This document shows positions 12,921-23,889 of a DNA stretch of 64,000 nucleotides, piece after piece; within the stretch, counting starts at the first letter, position 1; each line of letters starts with the position of its first letter. Position numbers and translations under genes: made by a program. The notes beneath the pieces are model-generated. The model did no database searches. It saw only the letters and a program-made list of their open reading frames with translations, and was not told the DNA's origin. The stretch comes from Lutjanus erythropterus (Eukaryota; Chordata; Actinopteri; Lutjaniformes; Lutjanidae), in contig CM034600.1 in assembly GCA_020091685.1 (NCBI GenBank), positions 7,701,837-7,765,836 on the forward strand, given 5' to 3'.

Positions 12921-14850
12921 CAAAATACACATTTTAATCTGTGTCCTTTGTAGGCGACAGTGGGGTTTGTTTCTTCAAACTTTCAACCATTGCACTGACA
13001 AAGACAATAGATTTTGATCTGTGTGACCACAAGATCAGCTTATATCTAATGTCAAATCAGAAGTGGTGCAGAAAAAAGTAGACTTTCTGCACCACCCTGC
13101 ATTTCTTTAATGGCTGCCACAAACAGCTGGATCCAGTATGGTCAGACCACCCCGCTACTGGGAGATCTGCAGAGGATAGGATGCAGTATTTTTTATTTCA
13201 AGGCACAGTGTGGTGCAGATCCTCGAGTTGAAGACAATGAGGTGAGCACTAGTTAGAATAAAGAATACATTCCCAAAAAGAGGAGGTCTGTTGAGCACAA
13301 CAAGCTGGGCTTTGTGAGCTTCATTTGCCAAAAATGGTGGAGGCAGCAAATTCCTCCAGGTGCAGAGGAGAAGGATGCAGTGGGAGCTTTGTTTGTGAAC
13401 AGTGTAGAGACCAACTGCTTCTTAATGTAGCATTCATGACATGTAAGCATGTTCACGTCATGTGTTTTGACTGATGTCTACACTCAATATTTACCCATTA
13501 AAAATAATTTGAAAAAAAAAAAAGAAAAAACGTGATGTATTTCTCACCTCCCAATTATGGATTATGCAAAACAAATAAGTAATCAGATCTTTTTTCTGCA
13601 GTTTCTCAGGAGGATACACTAAGAAAGATTCAGGTAACATTTAAATGTTCTGTGTTTACAGCCAGTCCTTTAATGTTACTTATTATATGGGTTATTCAGG
13701 AGATTTTTTATTCAGATATTGTTTGCAGTCTCTTGAATGATCAAGTGAGCGTCTCTGAGACACATGTAGTGTAGTGTAGTAGTAACAAAATCCTTAAATC
13801 ACCCCAGACTGCTTTGTACTACAAAGGCGTCGTTGTTCCTCTGAACTCTCTGCACCCGGTGTGTTTTTGTGAGGAGGCAATCGTCGAGTGTTGATGTGGT
13901 AATAATTTCTTGTGCAGAGGTGGCACCTTTGTTGTGTTGAATTACAGGGGAAAAAAATGACTCGTCCTTGGTGTTCTGGCTGAACCCTCTGGCTCAGGAA
14001 GCCATGTTCTCCTTTTAACCTTTTTCATTTGATTAAGAGGGAAAACAGTGTTTGACCTGCGCTGTGGGGAGGCAGGCCGGCAGCTGGGATTTGGGCCAAA
14101 ACAGCGGGAAACGGAGCGCAAGTGGAGGAGCTGGCAAAGCCAAGGGTGCTGAAGGTCCACGCATACACATAGACACGCACAAAAAAACGTATGTGCATGT
14201 ATGTGTGTCCTTGTGGATGCACAGGAACACACACGTGCAGGAAAATATATGAAAGAGGAGGAGAGTGAAGCACACTTCTCAGACATTACATTATTATTAT
14301 AATATTGCATTAAGACATTATGGAGGTACACAAAGGGATATAAAAACAAATGCATCTGTGTACCATAAGACACACTCATAAACAAAGCATATACATTCTG
14401 TAATTGCTTTAAAGCATCATTTTTTTGTTATTAAATTAATGTTGAATCAAATGCAATTTAAAAGAGATTATCTGTAGTCGTGACCCTCATTAAGTATCAT
14501 TATCACAACTTGGTATCTCTATAGAGCTTTAAGGCTATTATTTTGCTTTTATGGTTGCATATTCACTGTATGGTTCAGTTTCATCTCAATAGCAGTTTTC
14601 AGTGAAACGCCAGCAATAAACCCAGCGATAATACCTGCCCAGAACCACGTGTCAGACCAAGTTAGCGGCTAGTTTTTGAGCAATGTCAGATAAGCAAATG
14701 AAGAGCCAGATATTTAACTCAGGAGCTGTTCCAGACCAAAATAAAGGCGACAGAAAAATGTATATATTCATCAGGTGTCTAAATATTTGACTGTAATTGG
14801 CCTACAGAATTCTTCTGCCCTCTAGTGGCCAGAACTTGATTAATTCAGCT
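12921..14850. other. Non-coding DNA, nothing recognised
   Basis: No exon recognised. Three overlapping minus frames at 13942-14385 cover a CA/GT-rich stretch (14160-14240) and are chance frames. The only GC-rich patch is 14050-14160; it contains no plausible start codon followed by a donor. Confidence 0.5.
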
Positions 14851-15374
14851 TTAAAGGGATAGTTCACCCTAAAATGAAAATTCAGTCATTATCTACTCAC
14901 CATCATGATGATTGAAGGTCGTGTTTAGGTTTTTAATCCACAAAATACTGCTGGAGTTTGACAGGAAAACAGTTTTGCAGAATCCCCAAAATAATGTAAG
15001 TGAATGGTGACCAGTATTCAAATGAAAAAAAAAAAAACAGAATAAAAACATAAAATGCCTCCATACTGCTCATCTTGTGTAATCCAAGTCTCCTGAACCC
15101 CCAACATGCCAAGTTGACTTAAAAAAAATGTTATTTGCACCATGTTTTTGGCCTGAATCTTCACTTTAGATCCTTAGCTTGGAGCCACGCTCATGTGCAC
15201 ATGCACACTATATGAACTGGGTGTGTGTGAGGTTTGACGGTGTGCAAACGGCATGTCAGGGCCTTAGGAGACTTGGGTTACACCAGATGAAACTGTGAAA
15301 CGCTGACCTTCAATTGGCATGAGGGTGAGCAGATAATGACTGAATTTTAGTTTTTGGGTGAACTATCCCTTTAA
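14851..15374. mobile_element. Complete MITE with ~57-bp terminal inverted repeats
   Basis: The left end TTAAAGGGATAGTTCACCC (14851) and right end GGGTGAACTATCCCTTTAA (to 15374) are exact complements. The match continues inward through ATTCAGTCATTATCT and CTCACC for about 57 bp with only a few mismatches. TTAA at both edges fits a TTAA target site (as for piggyBac or Kolobok superfamilies), leaving AGGG...CCCT termini. It has no coding capacity. This is the best-preserved member of the AAAGGGAYAGTT families in the window. Confidence 0.93.
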
Positions 15375-16254
15375 GTACTATTAATTTTCATATATTACAT
15401 GTCAAATACTCGATTGTGATTGATCAGTTACAGCATTCTAAGGTCTGTTGTTTCTGTAAAGCAGACCGTTGACATGAACTCACATAACTTCACTATAACG
15501 TTCATTTCCACTGCTTCAGTTTCATCAGTACCAGAGTCGTGTCACAGTCACCACTTCTCAGAAAACACTTTCTTTTCTCTTACAGAAATAATGTTTGATA
15601 TGTTAATTAATTTCAGTCATTCCTTCTTTGCCGCACTCTTTAATTGATGTTAAACTACTTTCAACAACACTCAACACTTCCTGATGTTCTTTAATGGGAG
15701 CTTAACCTCGCTCGGGAATTGTGATACACCTGACCTGAATCGTGCTGCGCTGATGGAATTAATGCTGCGGAAATGAACATCATACTGAATTTAACAAGAC
15801 AACAGGACAACACGGACAATGTTTGGAGTTTGCATTAACTGGGGAACACAGGAAATTAGAAAGTAATGCCTCTCTATAAATGTTCCACATAAGCCTGGCT
15901 TCTCTGTCACTATGGTAAATAAAGGAATAAAGAAAGACATTTGCAACTAAACTACAGCAACATTTACAGATCAGAAAGCACATTCTCATGGTGGACACAC
16001 TCATACAAAGCTGACAATATAGTGCAAATAGGCCTGTTGTAAATAACCAGTGTCATGGGCTATACAACTCAATACAACTGTCTGTATTACTTTCAGTGTA
16101 ATTGCTACTATTACTTTTGTTTAGCTACTGTTGTACTTAACTTATCTAAGCCCTTTGCATATTTTGAGTATTTGCGAATGCTTAATCCTTTTGGGAAAAC
16201 TTTGCGAGGAAATGTTGTTTGCTAGTTTGTTGAAACTTTCAGTTAAACACAGCT
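15375..16254. other. Non-coding DNA, nothing recognised
   Basis: AT-rich sequence with no recognisable exon or repeat. The frames at 15420-15647 and 15780-16004 look like chance frames. Confidence 0.5.
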
Positions 16255-16492
16255 TTTGGTGTTTAATCATACTCATAATTAGTATTCAGCTTTATACGAC
16301 TGAGTTGCGTAGCTCCATTTGTAAATGTGCTGTACTGTAGACGCTGCGTAAACTGTTGGTGCATCAGCTTGCAATCACAGCAAGGTTCTGTTTTCTATCA
16401 AAGGCAAAAAAACCCTCAAAAATTATGACAGCATATGCCAAATCAAAGCTGAAAACAAAGTTCCCATCTGCTAATCTTAGACAAGCCCAGGG
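16255..16492 (+). repeat. Local direct repeat, copy A
   Basis: Shares with 17030-17273 the blocks ACTGTAGACGCTGCGTAAAC, CACAGCAAGGTTCTGTTTT, ATGACAGCATATGCCAAATC and CCCATCTGCTAATCTTAGA, in the same order and nearly the same spacing. The copies lie about 770 bp apart in direct orientation, which suggests a local duplication of intronic DNA or two copies of an unrecognised element. Confidence 0.85.
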
Positions 16493-16686
16493 TCCGATGC
16501 TTTTTAATCCAAACCCCACATCTTCATTTTGCATTTGCCTGTTAGTCTATTTCTGTCATTGGATGTGCATGTTACAGCAAAAAAGCTGAAAAAGTAACAG
16601 ATCAAAGGAGAAAAGTACAGAAGTTTGAAGGAGCCACAAGCTGCTGCATCTACATGCTCCACCATTGTCATAGCAACAACAAGTAC

Positions 16687-16764
16687 GCATGTCGGGAGGT
16701 TTTGTTGGATAGCTTTCGTCTCCAGTGGTTGTGTAAATGCAGTTTCAGTGTTTTTTTTGTCAAC
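16687..16764 (+). repeat. Dispersed repeat shared with 19376-19453
   Basis: GCATGTCGGGAGGTTTTGTT and GGATAGCTTTCGT correspond to GCATGTCTGAGGTTTTTTGG and GGATAACTTTCGT at 19376-19405, with matching downstream TGTAAATG and CTCAGTG/TTCAGTG. The pair shows a dispersed element whose ends are not visible. Confidence 0.55.
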
Positions 16765-17029
16765 ATTATAACCACACGGGGTGGAAAGCTAATGCTGGAC
16801 TGTTCTCTATGAATATAAACGGCTAACATTATTAATAACTAGTGCATTAATGATGGCTGTGTTCCATTTGGCCTGCCAGCCAAACCTCAGTGCAAAACAC
16901 AGGGACATCTAAATGGAATTAAATTGATAATAAAGCTGAATTAAAGTACCAGCATGTAAGATTTATTGGCAAAAGTTGGCAGAAATTAAAGATAACATTC
17001 AAAAGTGTGTTTTCTTTAGTGTATAATTA

Positions 17030-17273
17030 CCCTTTTGGTGTTAAGTCATAGTCATAATATATGTTCAGCTTTTAACAACTGAGTTGGCAGCATTTGTAGA
17101 TGTGTTGTACTGTAGACGCTGCGTAAACTGCTGGTGCATTAGCTTGCAAACACAGCAAGGTTCTGTTTTGAATCAAAGGAAAAGTCTCAAAAATGATGAC
17201 AGCATATGCCAAATCAAAGCTTAAAACTCCAGAGCACACAAACGTCCCATCTGCTAATCTTAGATAAGCCCAA
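17030..17273 (+). repeat. Local direct repeat, copy B
   Basis: Second copy of the block at 16255-16492. It has a 13-15 bp insertion (CCAGAGCACACAAA region, near 17230) relative to copy A and scattered substitutions, so the duplication is not recent. Confidence 0.85.
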
Positions 17274-17519
17274 ACACTTACGATACAAGCTGTATACCTT
17301 ACTTACTTTCAGCAAGGATTTCAGAAACTTTACTTTAAAGCTAAAAGACTAAATGACATGGAGTGCTTAGAGACACCATCTTGTAAGCATGTGGCCGCAG
17401 ATTTGATTGCATCCTGTCTCTAGTGAGTCCTTGAAAAAGATTAGACTCCTGCCTGCTCCTGACCTCTGACCTCCCCCTGGAGAACAGCACAAGGAAAGTG
17501 AATTCCTCCATATGATGAT

Positions 17520-18239
17520 CACTGTAAAAAATAAACTATTTGTTTTAACTGCCACAAATTTTAAGTTGACTGTTTTTGGGGAGACAAGTTGGTGTAATTT
17601 TATAATTATTCATAAAAAATAAGCTTATCTGGTAAATAAACAATTTCAGTTGTACTTGAGAAAATAAGTTCAATAGGTTTAAGAACCAGCAAGTCTTCAG
17701 TCACACTGAAAATTACAAAAATATTTTTTTTCTTTTTACATTTTCTTAGTTTGAACAGTCTGTTCCTTATTGCACACAAAAAACTTAAAGCTGCAGCTGC
17801 TCCTGTTGGAGCTACTTTTGAAACGGCTCTCTATGAATTTATTAAATTTATTTTTTAAAATGTTAAGTGTGAGGGTGTGACTAAATTCAAAATTTCATCA
17901 TGGTTTGCAGTGCATTATTGTTTTTATTCATGTTCTTATTCTTATCTTAAAATGTATCAGAACCACAGAGCAAGTTTCCATGCTGTGTCTGTTTTCTTTA
18001 AGCTATAATAAAGAAGGGTCTCAGAAGAGTTTTAACTCTCACACAATGCATGCTGGGAAGTCTCCAAATATGCTGATTATGTTTTTTTTAGAAACTTAAC
18101 TGTACAGTACATTCATTCAATGCATCATTTCAAGCCTAAAGACTTCAAATCAGAAGAACTCATGTTTTCAAGTTAAAGAGAAAAGACAAGTTGATTTAAC
18201 TATATTCCTCTAAGACTCTTTTTTTTGTTTTTTACAGTG
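17520..18239. mobile_element. MITE with CACTGTAAAAAA termini
   Basis: A perfect 12-bp terminal inverted repeat, CACTGTAAAAAA (17520-17531) and TTTTTTACAGTG (18228-18239), bounds about 720 bp that include the fish-repeat block CAATGCATGCTGGGAAG near 18044. There is no transposase. The CACTGTAAAAAA end is typical of a widespread teleost DNA element. The frame at 17905-18099 inside it is not a gene. Confidence 0.75.
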
Positions 18240-18299
18240 TATGTTTTTTTCCTATCATGCAGCATTGATCCCACCTGGCTTGTTTCTCATGCCCTTGGT

Positions 18300-19030
18300 T
18301 TTCTGTAGTGATTTGAGCTTCTAAATGGGCCCCAAGTGCAAGTCATGATAAAAATCAATCTTCTGGCTCCATTAGTATTCATTCCTCTTCAGATGTGTAC
18401 ACATAATGTAGCTACTGTGCATCCCATAATGAACAGCATTGAGATTCAGAAGCTGATGCCACTGTTTAATGTTCCTTTTAGCCATTTAGCAGAGGAATAG
18501 ATGCAAACACAATAGATTTTTACCTTTGAGTGAAGAGGTAACAACAAATATATTTACATTTATGTATATAAAATACATCCATTAGGGAGCATTAAGTAAA
18601 TTAGCATTGTAATGAAAATACACTTCTATTTAGCAGAAGTATAATTGAACAACACAGCAATATATATCCTTCTCCTTTTCCAAGTGTAACAAAGGATGCA
18701 CATACATCAGCCTAATTACCATTATAATAGCCAGTGAGTCACACTACGCTGTAGCCACTTCCTCGGCTGTTATGAAGCCATTTCAAGGAGCTGAAAAGCT
18801 CTTGAGAGTACTGTATGTATGCGGGCCGTTGCACCACCAGCCATCTCACACACACACTGAGCAGCATTGACATTCAGAGGCTGATGCCGCCGGCTGCCCG
18901 ATCATGCAGCTGGCGGCGCCTATTTCGCAACAAATGCAGAAAGTAGAAGCATATGTTAATTTTCAACTTGTCTCCCATGATCCGGGCGCTAACGCTGTGG
19001 CAGATGTGGTAAGAGGGGTGAATTATGTCA
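18300..19030. promoter_or_regulatory. Candidate conserved non-coding block (enhancer-like)
   Basis: This stretch is free of recognisable repeats and rich in homeodomain-type words (TTAAT, ATTAG, AATTAG). It contains a 32-bp motif present twice with four mismatches, at 18431-18462 and 18859-18890 (shared core CATTCAGAGGCTGATGCC). The second half is GC-rich within AT-rich surroundings. These features fit a regulatory element in vstm2l intron 1, but conservation has not been tested. Confidence 0.3.
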
Positions 19031-19694
19031 CGGCCTCAAATCAGTGGTTCTGAATAGGCCAACAAACAACATGTGAATAAGATGTGTCTTTTATGATGCT
19101 GCATTCATGTGGATTATACCAATTTGATATTTTTTACCTTATTGTGCACTGGATTTGTGTCATGAGGATTTGATTTGTGTCTGCATCAAATAGTTCCTCC
19201 CTGCCAGCAACCAGTTCTTAACCATTATTGCAGTGAAGCAGCTGTGCAGTGGTTTTGTGTCAAGGCTTTTACAAAAGTTAATGTTAATGTGGGTTACGCT
19301 GCCAAACACAGAAGCTGTTGCACCTGAACATTTTTATTTTCATTAAGTCATATTTTAAATTAATTCCTATTGTATGCATGTCTGAGGTTTTTTGGATAAC
19401 TTTCGTACCCTGTTGTTGTATAAATGTGGCCTCAGTGGGTTTTTTGTGTGTATAAAGTCATATTTTAAATCCTTATCACATCGCTGTGCAGTAACTCATT
19501 TCAATAAAGGGAAGACGACGGAGGGGAAGTGATTTCAATCGCAGCAGTAGGGGTAATAAGTGGTTGCCGCCAATGTGAATATGCATAACTTTCCTCTGCC
19601 ACTCAGGGTTGACCGCGCTTAACTTCTGATGGGTGCCTCCTGCTTTTGGCCAATCAAAAAGAAGGGGGCAGGCAGTGTGGAGATAGTAAGCATC

Positions 19695-19778
19695 ATGGGT
19701 CAGAAAGAAACAAACATGGAGGAGCTTTTAATACTGGTGTCTGAGTACCCTGAGCTGTACAACACAGCTTTCTTGTAG
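19695..19778 (+). pseudogene. MADF-like start fragment, probably from a Harbinger-type transposon
   Basis: A frame opening at the ATG at 19695 reads into MEELLILVSEYPELYN and ends at a TAG after 27 codons. The pattern of a hydrophobic helix followed by a P-x-LY motif is characteristic of the N-terminus of a MADF (Myb/SANT-like) DNA-binding domain, which in fish often comes from PIF/Harbinger elements. An upstream CCAAT-type word (GGCCAATC, 19649) could be a promoter relic. A MITE fragment follows directly (from 19795) and the rest of the domain is absent. Only about 17 residues support the assignment. Confidence 0.35.
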
Positions 19779-19794
19779 AATTATTTGTACAACT

Positions 19795-19890
19795 GAGTCA
19801 TGTTGTCCACTGGAAGGGAAGGGTAATCAGATGGTTGCAATTTGCAGCCTCACCACTGGATGCCACTAAATCCTAAACACTGGTGCCTTA
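19795..19890 (-). mobile_element. MITE fragment, AAAGGACCAGTGT family, inverted
   Basis: The complement reads TTTAGTGGCATCCAGTGGTG and then GAGGCTGCAAATTGCAACC, the start of a common percomorph MITE. The same family is present at 25690-25830 (inverted), 32404-32551 and 49653-49805. Only the left part remains. Confidence 0.65.
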
Positions 19891-20349
19891 TAAAGTCACT
19901 CTAGACAATATAAGAAGGGATGCCATCCCCCTTGTTAGCAAGATGATTTAAATGCCTCACCCTTTTTAACTTGCCATCCCCCCTCCGCATCCCCTCACAG
20001 CAGAGAGTGTGCAGGGGCAGAGTGCTTCTTTATTTAAATATGTGAGTCTAATCCGCCTGACTCATTGATCCTTTATCTGACTGAAGTTTGTGCAAGTTAG
20101 AATCTATGGCCCGACCATGGCTCTGAAATATCAGCAGTCTAACTATGCTGTGTATTGATAAATCCATGGTGCTGAAGCAGCAGATGGATTTGTGATTAGC
20201 TTTTTTCTCTCAGACCTGGCCTTCTGTCAGTTTCATCTCTAATATTCTCTACACTATATAGCATATAGCAGGATACTTGAAAGAATCAGTCTTGTCATTA
20301 GTAGGCTGCTCTCACTGTCCCCTCCCTGGTAGAAATGAACAAATCGCAT

Positions 20350-20865
20350 CCTGCTAAGGTGTAAACAGCTGTCTTCTTACACATCTAGCAGACATGGAGC
20401 AACATTATTATTCATTTGGACTTGCATTTCTGTCCAACTGATAAATTTAAGTCCAACATTCACTCTCATTTTAGCTCTGATTTGGTTTCTAAGTCCAGAG
20501 AAAACCATCTGGCTCTTTACAGTTGCTGCTAGATGTTCCGGTTTCTTAGCCGCTAACTTTGTGTGGTGCTTGGTGCTGGGCAGGTGGCGTGCAGTGGATT
20601 AATTTTTTTTTTGCAGAACACAGATGCCTGCTGCGGTTGGGAAAAAGGTTAATGAGAGCTGTGAAATCGAATCAGACAGAAAATAAGCACCCATAAACAG
20701 AAAACGGTGAGCTAAAAGAGGATAAAAAAGCTCGGTAGAAACAGTGTCCACATGTCCTGGTTTGTCTGGGATTTTCCTGGTTTCAAACTGGGTGTCATGT
20801 CCCGACAAATTTAAAACACTAAAATGGTAGCTAGAGACATTTATCATGTTCGGTCCCAATAATTA
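20350..20865. mobile_element. Dispersed element (CTAGCAGACATGGAGCAACA block), longest copy
   Basis: It contains ACATCTAGCAGACATGGAGC, GTCCAACTGATAAATTTAAG, TTTTAGCTCTGATTTGGTTT and ATCTGGCTCTTTACAG in the order I know from an abundant percomorph interspersed repeat. Related shorter pieces are at 10045-10145 and 32320-32405. The minus frame at 20599-20859 lies in its distal part and is not a gene. Confidence 0.6.
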
Positions 20866-21639
20866 TTACCTAACCAACTATAAAAACATAAACAATGCCC
20901 CTTGCATCTGAATTCAACACTGATTTGTCTGCGTGTCAATCAATCAATGCGTCATTGTCAAGGCTGTTGATGCTTGCGGTTCTCTGTGACAGAAATTGTC
21001 AATATGCTCACATTTATTCAAGCCCAAGAGAAAGTCTGCCTTTTCTAAAGAACTTGGCAACAAAAAATGCTGCATTCATGGTGTTGAAAGGAGCGCTGGG
21101 TAGGTGTGCAAAGGGCTGAAAGATGTTAATTGTCCCCCAGCCTGATGAAAATGCCTGTGGTGCACAAATAAGCGCATACGTGTGTGCATGTTTGAATGTG
21201 TGGTACACTTTCTCAGGATTTGGTGGCGTAAAAATAATGCCTGAAAGGGCTGAAAAGTTGAAACATAATTCTTTGTGGGTTTACCACCATAAGAGAGGCC
21301 TTTTTATTACACAGAATAATTTGAGTTAAGATATTGATTAGTGGAGCTTTAATGTTATTACTGTTTTTTGACAAGACAAAATGCTCTGTCTATAGTGCAT
21401 TGATTTGTCAGTCTGTTGCCGCAAATATTTTCCTCCCTCTCATTAAACTAAACTTATTTGCACTACGGTGCGTCACTGTTAGCGTTATAGAGGTTTGAAT
21501 GCAAAAGAAAAAAAACATAAATGCTGTGATTTTTATTTGAAATTATCACTCTGAAACACTGGCATTATCGAGGCAAGTGTCATCCAAAGCTAGAGCTCTG
21601 TCTATATTGTATGTGTAAACAAGCTATTAAATGGAATAA

Positions 21640-22330
21640 GGTGGGAGTTTAGGCTGGAATAAGACTACGGCACAAAGAGGCATCTCCTGCTCCCCCTTTA
21701 TCACGGCTGTAATTACCACATTCCATTTCTCAGAGAAATAAACGATAACAGGCGTCCCTGCAGCACCCGCCCACAGCTATCTGCCACCTCACACATTGTG
21801 TCCCTCTCCCTCTGTCACACACACAGTCTCATATTAATTCCTCCCTTTATTCCCGCAATATATTAGTCTCTCACAAACACACAGAGGCTGGCTCTCATAA
21901 ACACCGACCCGCTCATTAATTCAATCTCTGCTGATGATTTATTCTCGCACAAACACATACGGAGTCTCTTTTTCTCATTCTCTTGGACTCTCTTTCTGTC
22001 GTACTCATTTCTCTGTCCGTCTCCCCCTTCCTCCAGTTGCTAAATGGGTTGACACGGAGCCTGACTTGGCTGCCGCACTGTAGCTTTCCAGCACTGATTT
22101 GTAGCAATCGCCCGAGAGCCTTTCACTGTTTATCTTGGAGATAATGATAATGCTTGAGGGTGAGCAGACCCAACTCATCGCAGCCTTTTATGGCCTCAAC
22201 AATGACAGCGTGTGGAGATTAGAGATGACTATTACAAAGAGATACAGCATTAGATAGCCACGTTTCTGAATCATTGTCACACCAGAATTTAATGGAATAT
22301 TGATTTGCAGAGCAGCAGAAGATAATAATT
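21640..22330. promoter_or_regulatory. Candidate conserved non-coding block
   Basis: About 700 bp without recognised repeats. It has clustered homeobox-type and GATA-type words, including GTAATTACCAC (21711), TTCATTTCTC-flanked pyrimidine tracts, CATTAATTCAAT (21915), TTTATGGCC (22188) and AGATAATAATTAC (22320). Base composition is more even than in the flanks. It could be a vstm2l enhancer, but the call rests on composition alone. Confidence 0.25.
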
Positions 22331-22386
22331 ACATTTAAAGAGGTAATCTGTGAGATTTTCCTTTCATTTATTGCACTTTTTACAGT

Positions 22387-22842
22387 TTAAAGGGATAGTC
22401 TGGATTATTTGATGTGTGGTTGTATGAAGCACTTATTGATAGTCACTGTATTAACTACAGCAGATGCTGGTCAACACACCTCCAGTTTGGAAAAGCAGAC
22501 AGACGTACGAGCACGGACGGAACGATGAACTGCTGTGGACAGGATCGGTAACAAAATGTGTTTTAGCCACTTAAAGGTCCACCTAAAAAAAATCAATATC
22601 AGTTTAAGTAAGGCCTGAAAAATCTATCATGACAGCGAAGTTTGACAACGGTGAATACAGATATTTATCAATCATGTGGCTTGTGACTGATGACATGTTA
22701 TGTGCTCCGAAGGGTGGAAGCGGCTGAGGTGATTGAACAAGTTTTTCCCAACCAACCAAACTCCATAGGTAAATCAGTATTTTTTCTCTCATAGAGCAGC
22801 AGTTGCATTGTGTGACCTTGGTGAACCCCAACTATCCCTTTA
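22387..22842. mobile_element. MITE, AAAGGGATAGTCTGG family, complete
   Basis: The TTTAAAGGGATAG start and CTATCCCTTTA end form short terminal inverted repeats. The interior includes GTCACTGTATTAACTACAGC, AAAGGTCCACCTAAAAAAA and AACCAACCAAACTCCA, all shared with the copy at 34087-34425. The 5' third reappears inverted at 23730-23885. Confidence 0.85.
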
Positions 22843-23729
22843 GAACACCAAAGTCATAAAACTAACTCGGAAAAAGTCAGAAAATAACACTAAGTAACTA
22901 ACAGATTGAGGCAGTGGTAGTTCAGCAACTTCTGGTTGTGTTGGTTCTGTGAGGTAAAATGACTGATTTAGCCTTTGGAGTTTGGTTAGTTTGGAAAGAG
23001 GGATATTTGGTTTATGTAACTGAGATTTCCCAGCAGAAAAGGCTGTCTGACCTTTTTTTTTTTTAACAATTTGTGGTACACATAATGATACCAGTTGGTT
23101 AAAAAAAAAATTATAATGTTTTTTGTGATGAAATAGAAAAAGTAATTTAAATGAATTTTCAAGACATAACTTTTTACAGGTGCACTTTAGAGTCTGTTAC
23201 TTTAAAACAACCCAGTACCATAATGGTAGGGATTAAAAAAGAGAGTTATTGTCTGTAAAATTTATGCAATTTGAGATAGAAAAAGTTAACTGTTTTTGTA
23301 AGTTTGCTTATCTGGATGTTACACAAATACGATACATCATTTTGGAACAGCCTGAAGGAATAAATATGTAAGTGTGTTATATTTCAGCAACCTTGATGGT
23401 GATTTATGGTTTTATTTCAAGGCAGCATTTACATTTCAACAGTTTTCCTTTTCTTAGTTAGAGTGCACTTATCAATTGAAAATTCAACTTTACTCATCCA
23501 TTAATGTCCAATTTTCCAGATTAAAAAGACATTTTCAGCACATTTTTGTGGAGAGAGACGATGGAGCTGAACCATGTGAGGAAGGCTGTAATGACAGGGA
23601 TTCAACATGACCTCCAGAGAGTCGTGTGACAAATTAAAACACTGCCATTACCGCTGCCATTGCCTTATGAATTGAGGATGTATTGTGTGAGTGTAAAGGG
23701 CCAAAAATGGGTGTATTACCTAGAGAGCA

Positions 23730-23885
23730 ACCGTGGAGGGTTAAGTAGCTTTTGTTGCTGATCCGGTCCACAGTAGTTTTGTTGCTCGGCTTCCATGCTG
23801 GTGCGACCGGCATCTGCTGTAGGTAATACAGTGACTCAGTAAGAACTTCATACAAACCCACTTCAAATAATCCAAACTGAGAGTC
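23730..23885 (-). mobile_element. Inverted fragment of the 22387 MITE family
   Basis: Read on the minus strand, this gives the family start (AGTTTGGATTATTTGAAGTG, then TGTATGAAGTTCTTACTGAG, TCACTGTATTACCTACAGCA, GATGC). It lies about 900 bp from the complete copy, in opposite orientation. Confidence 0.75.
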
Positions 23886-23889
23886 AAAC

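Noticed and set aside
13942-14385. Cys-rich 147-codon minus frame resembling a secreted peptide
   Set aside because: It lies over CA/GT-rich low-complexity sequence and overlaps two other minus frames and one plus frame; composition explains it.
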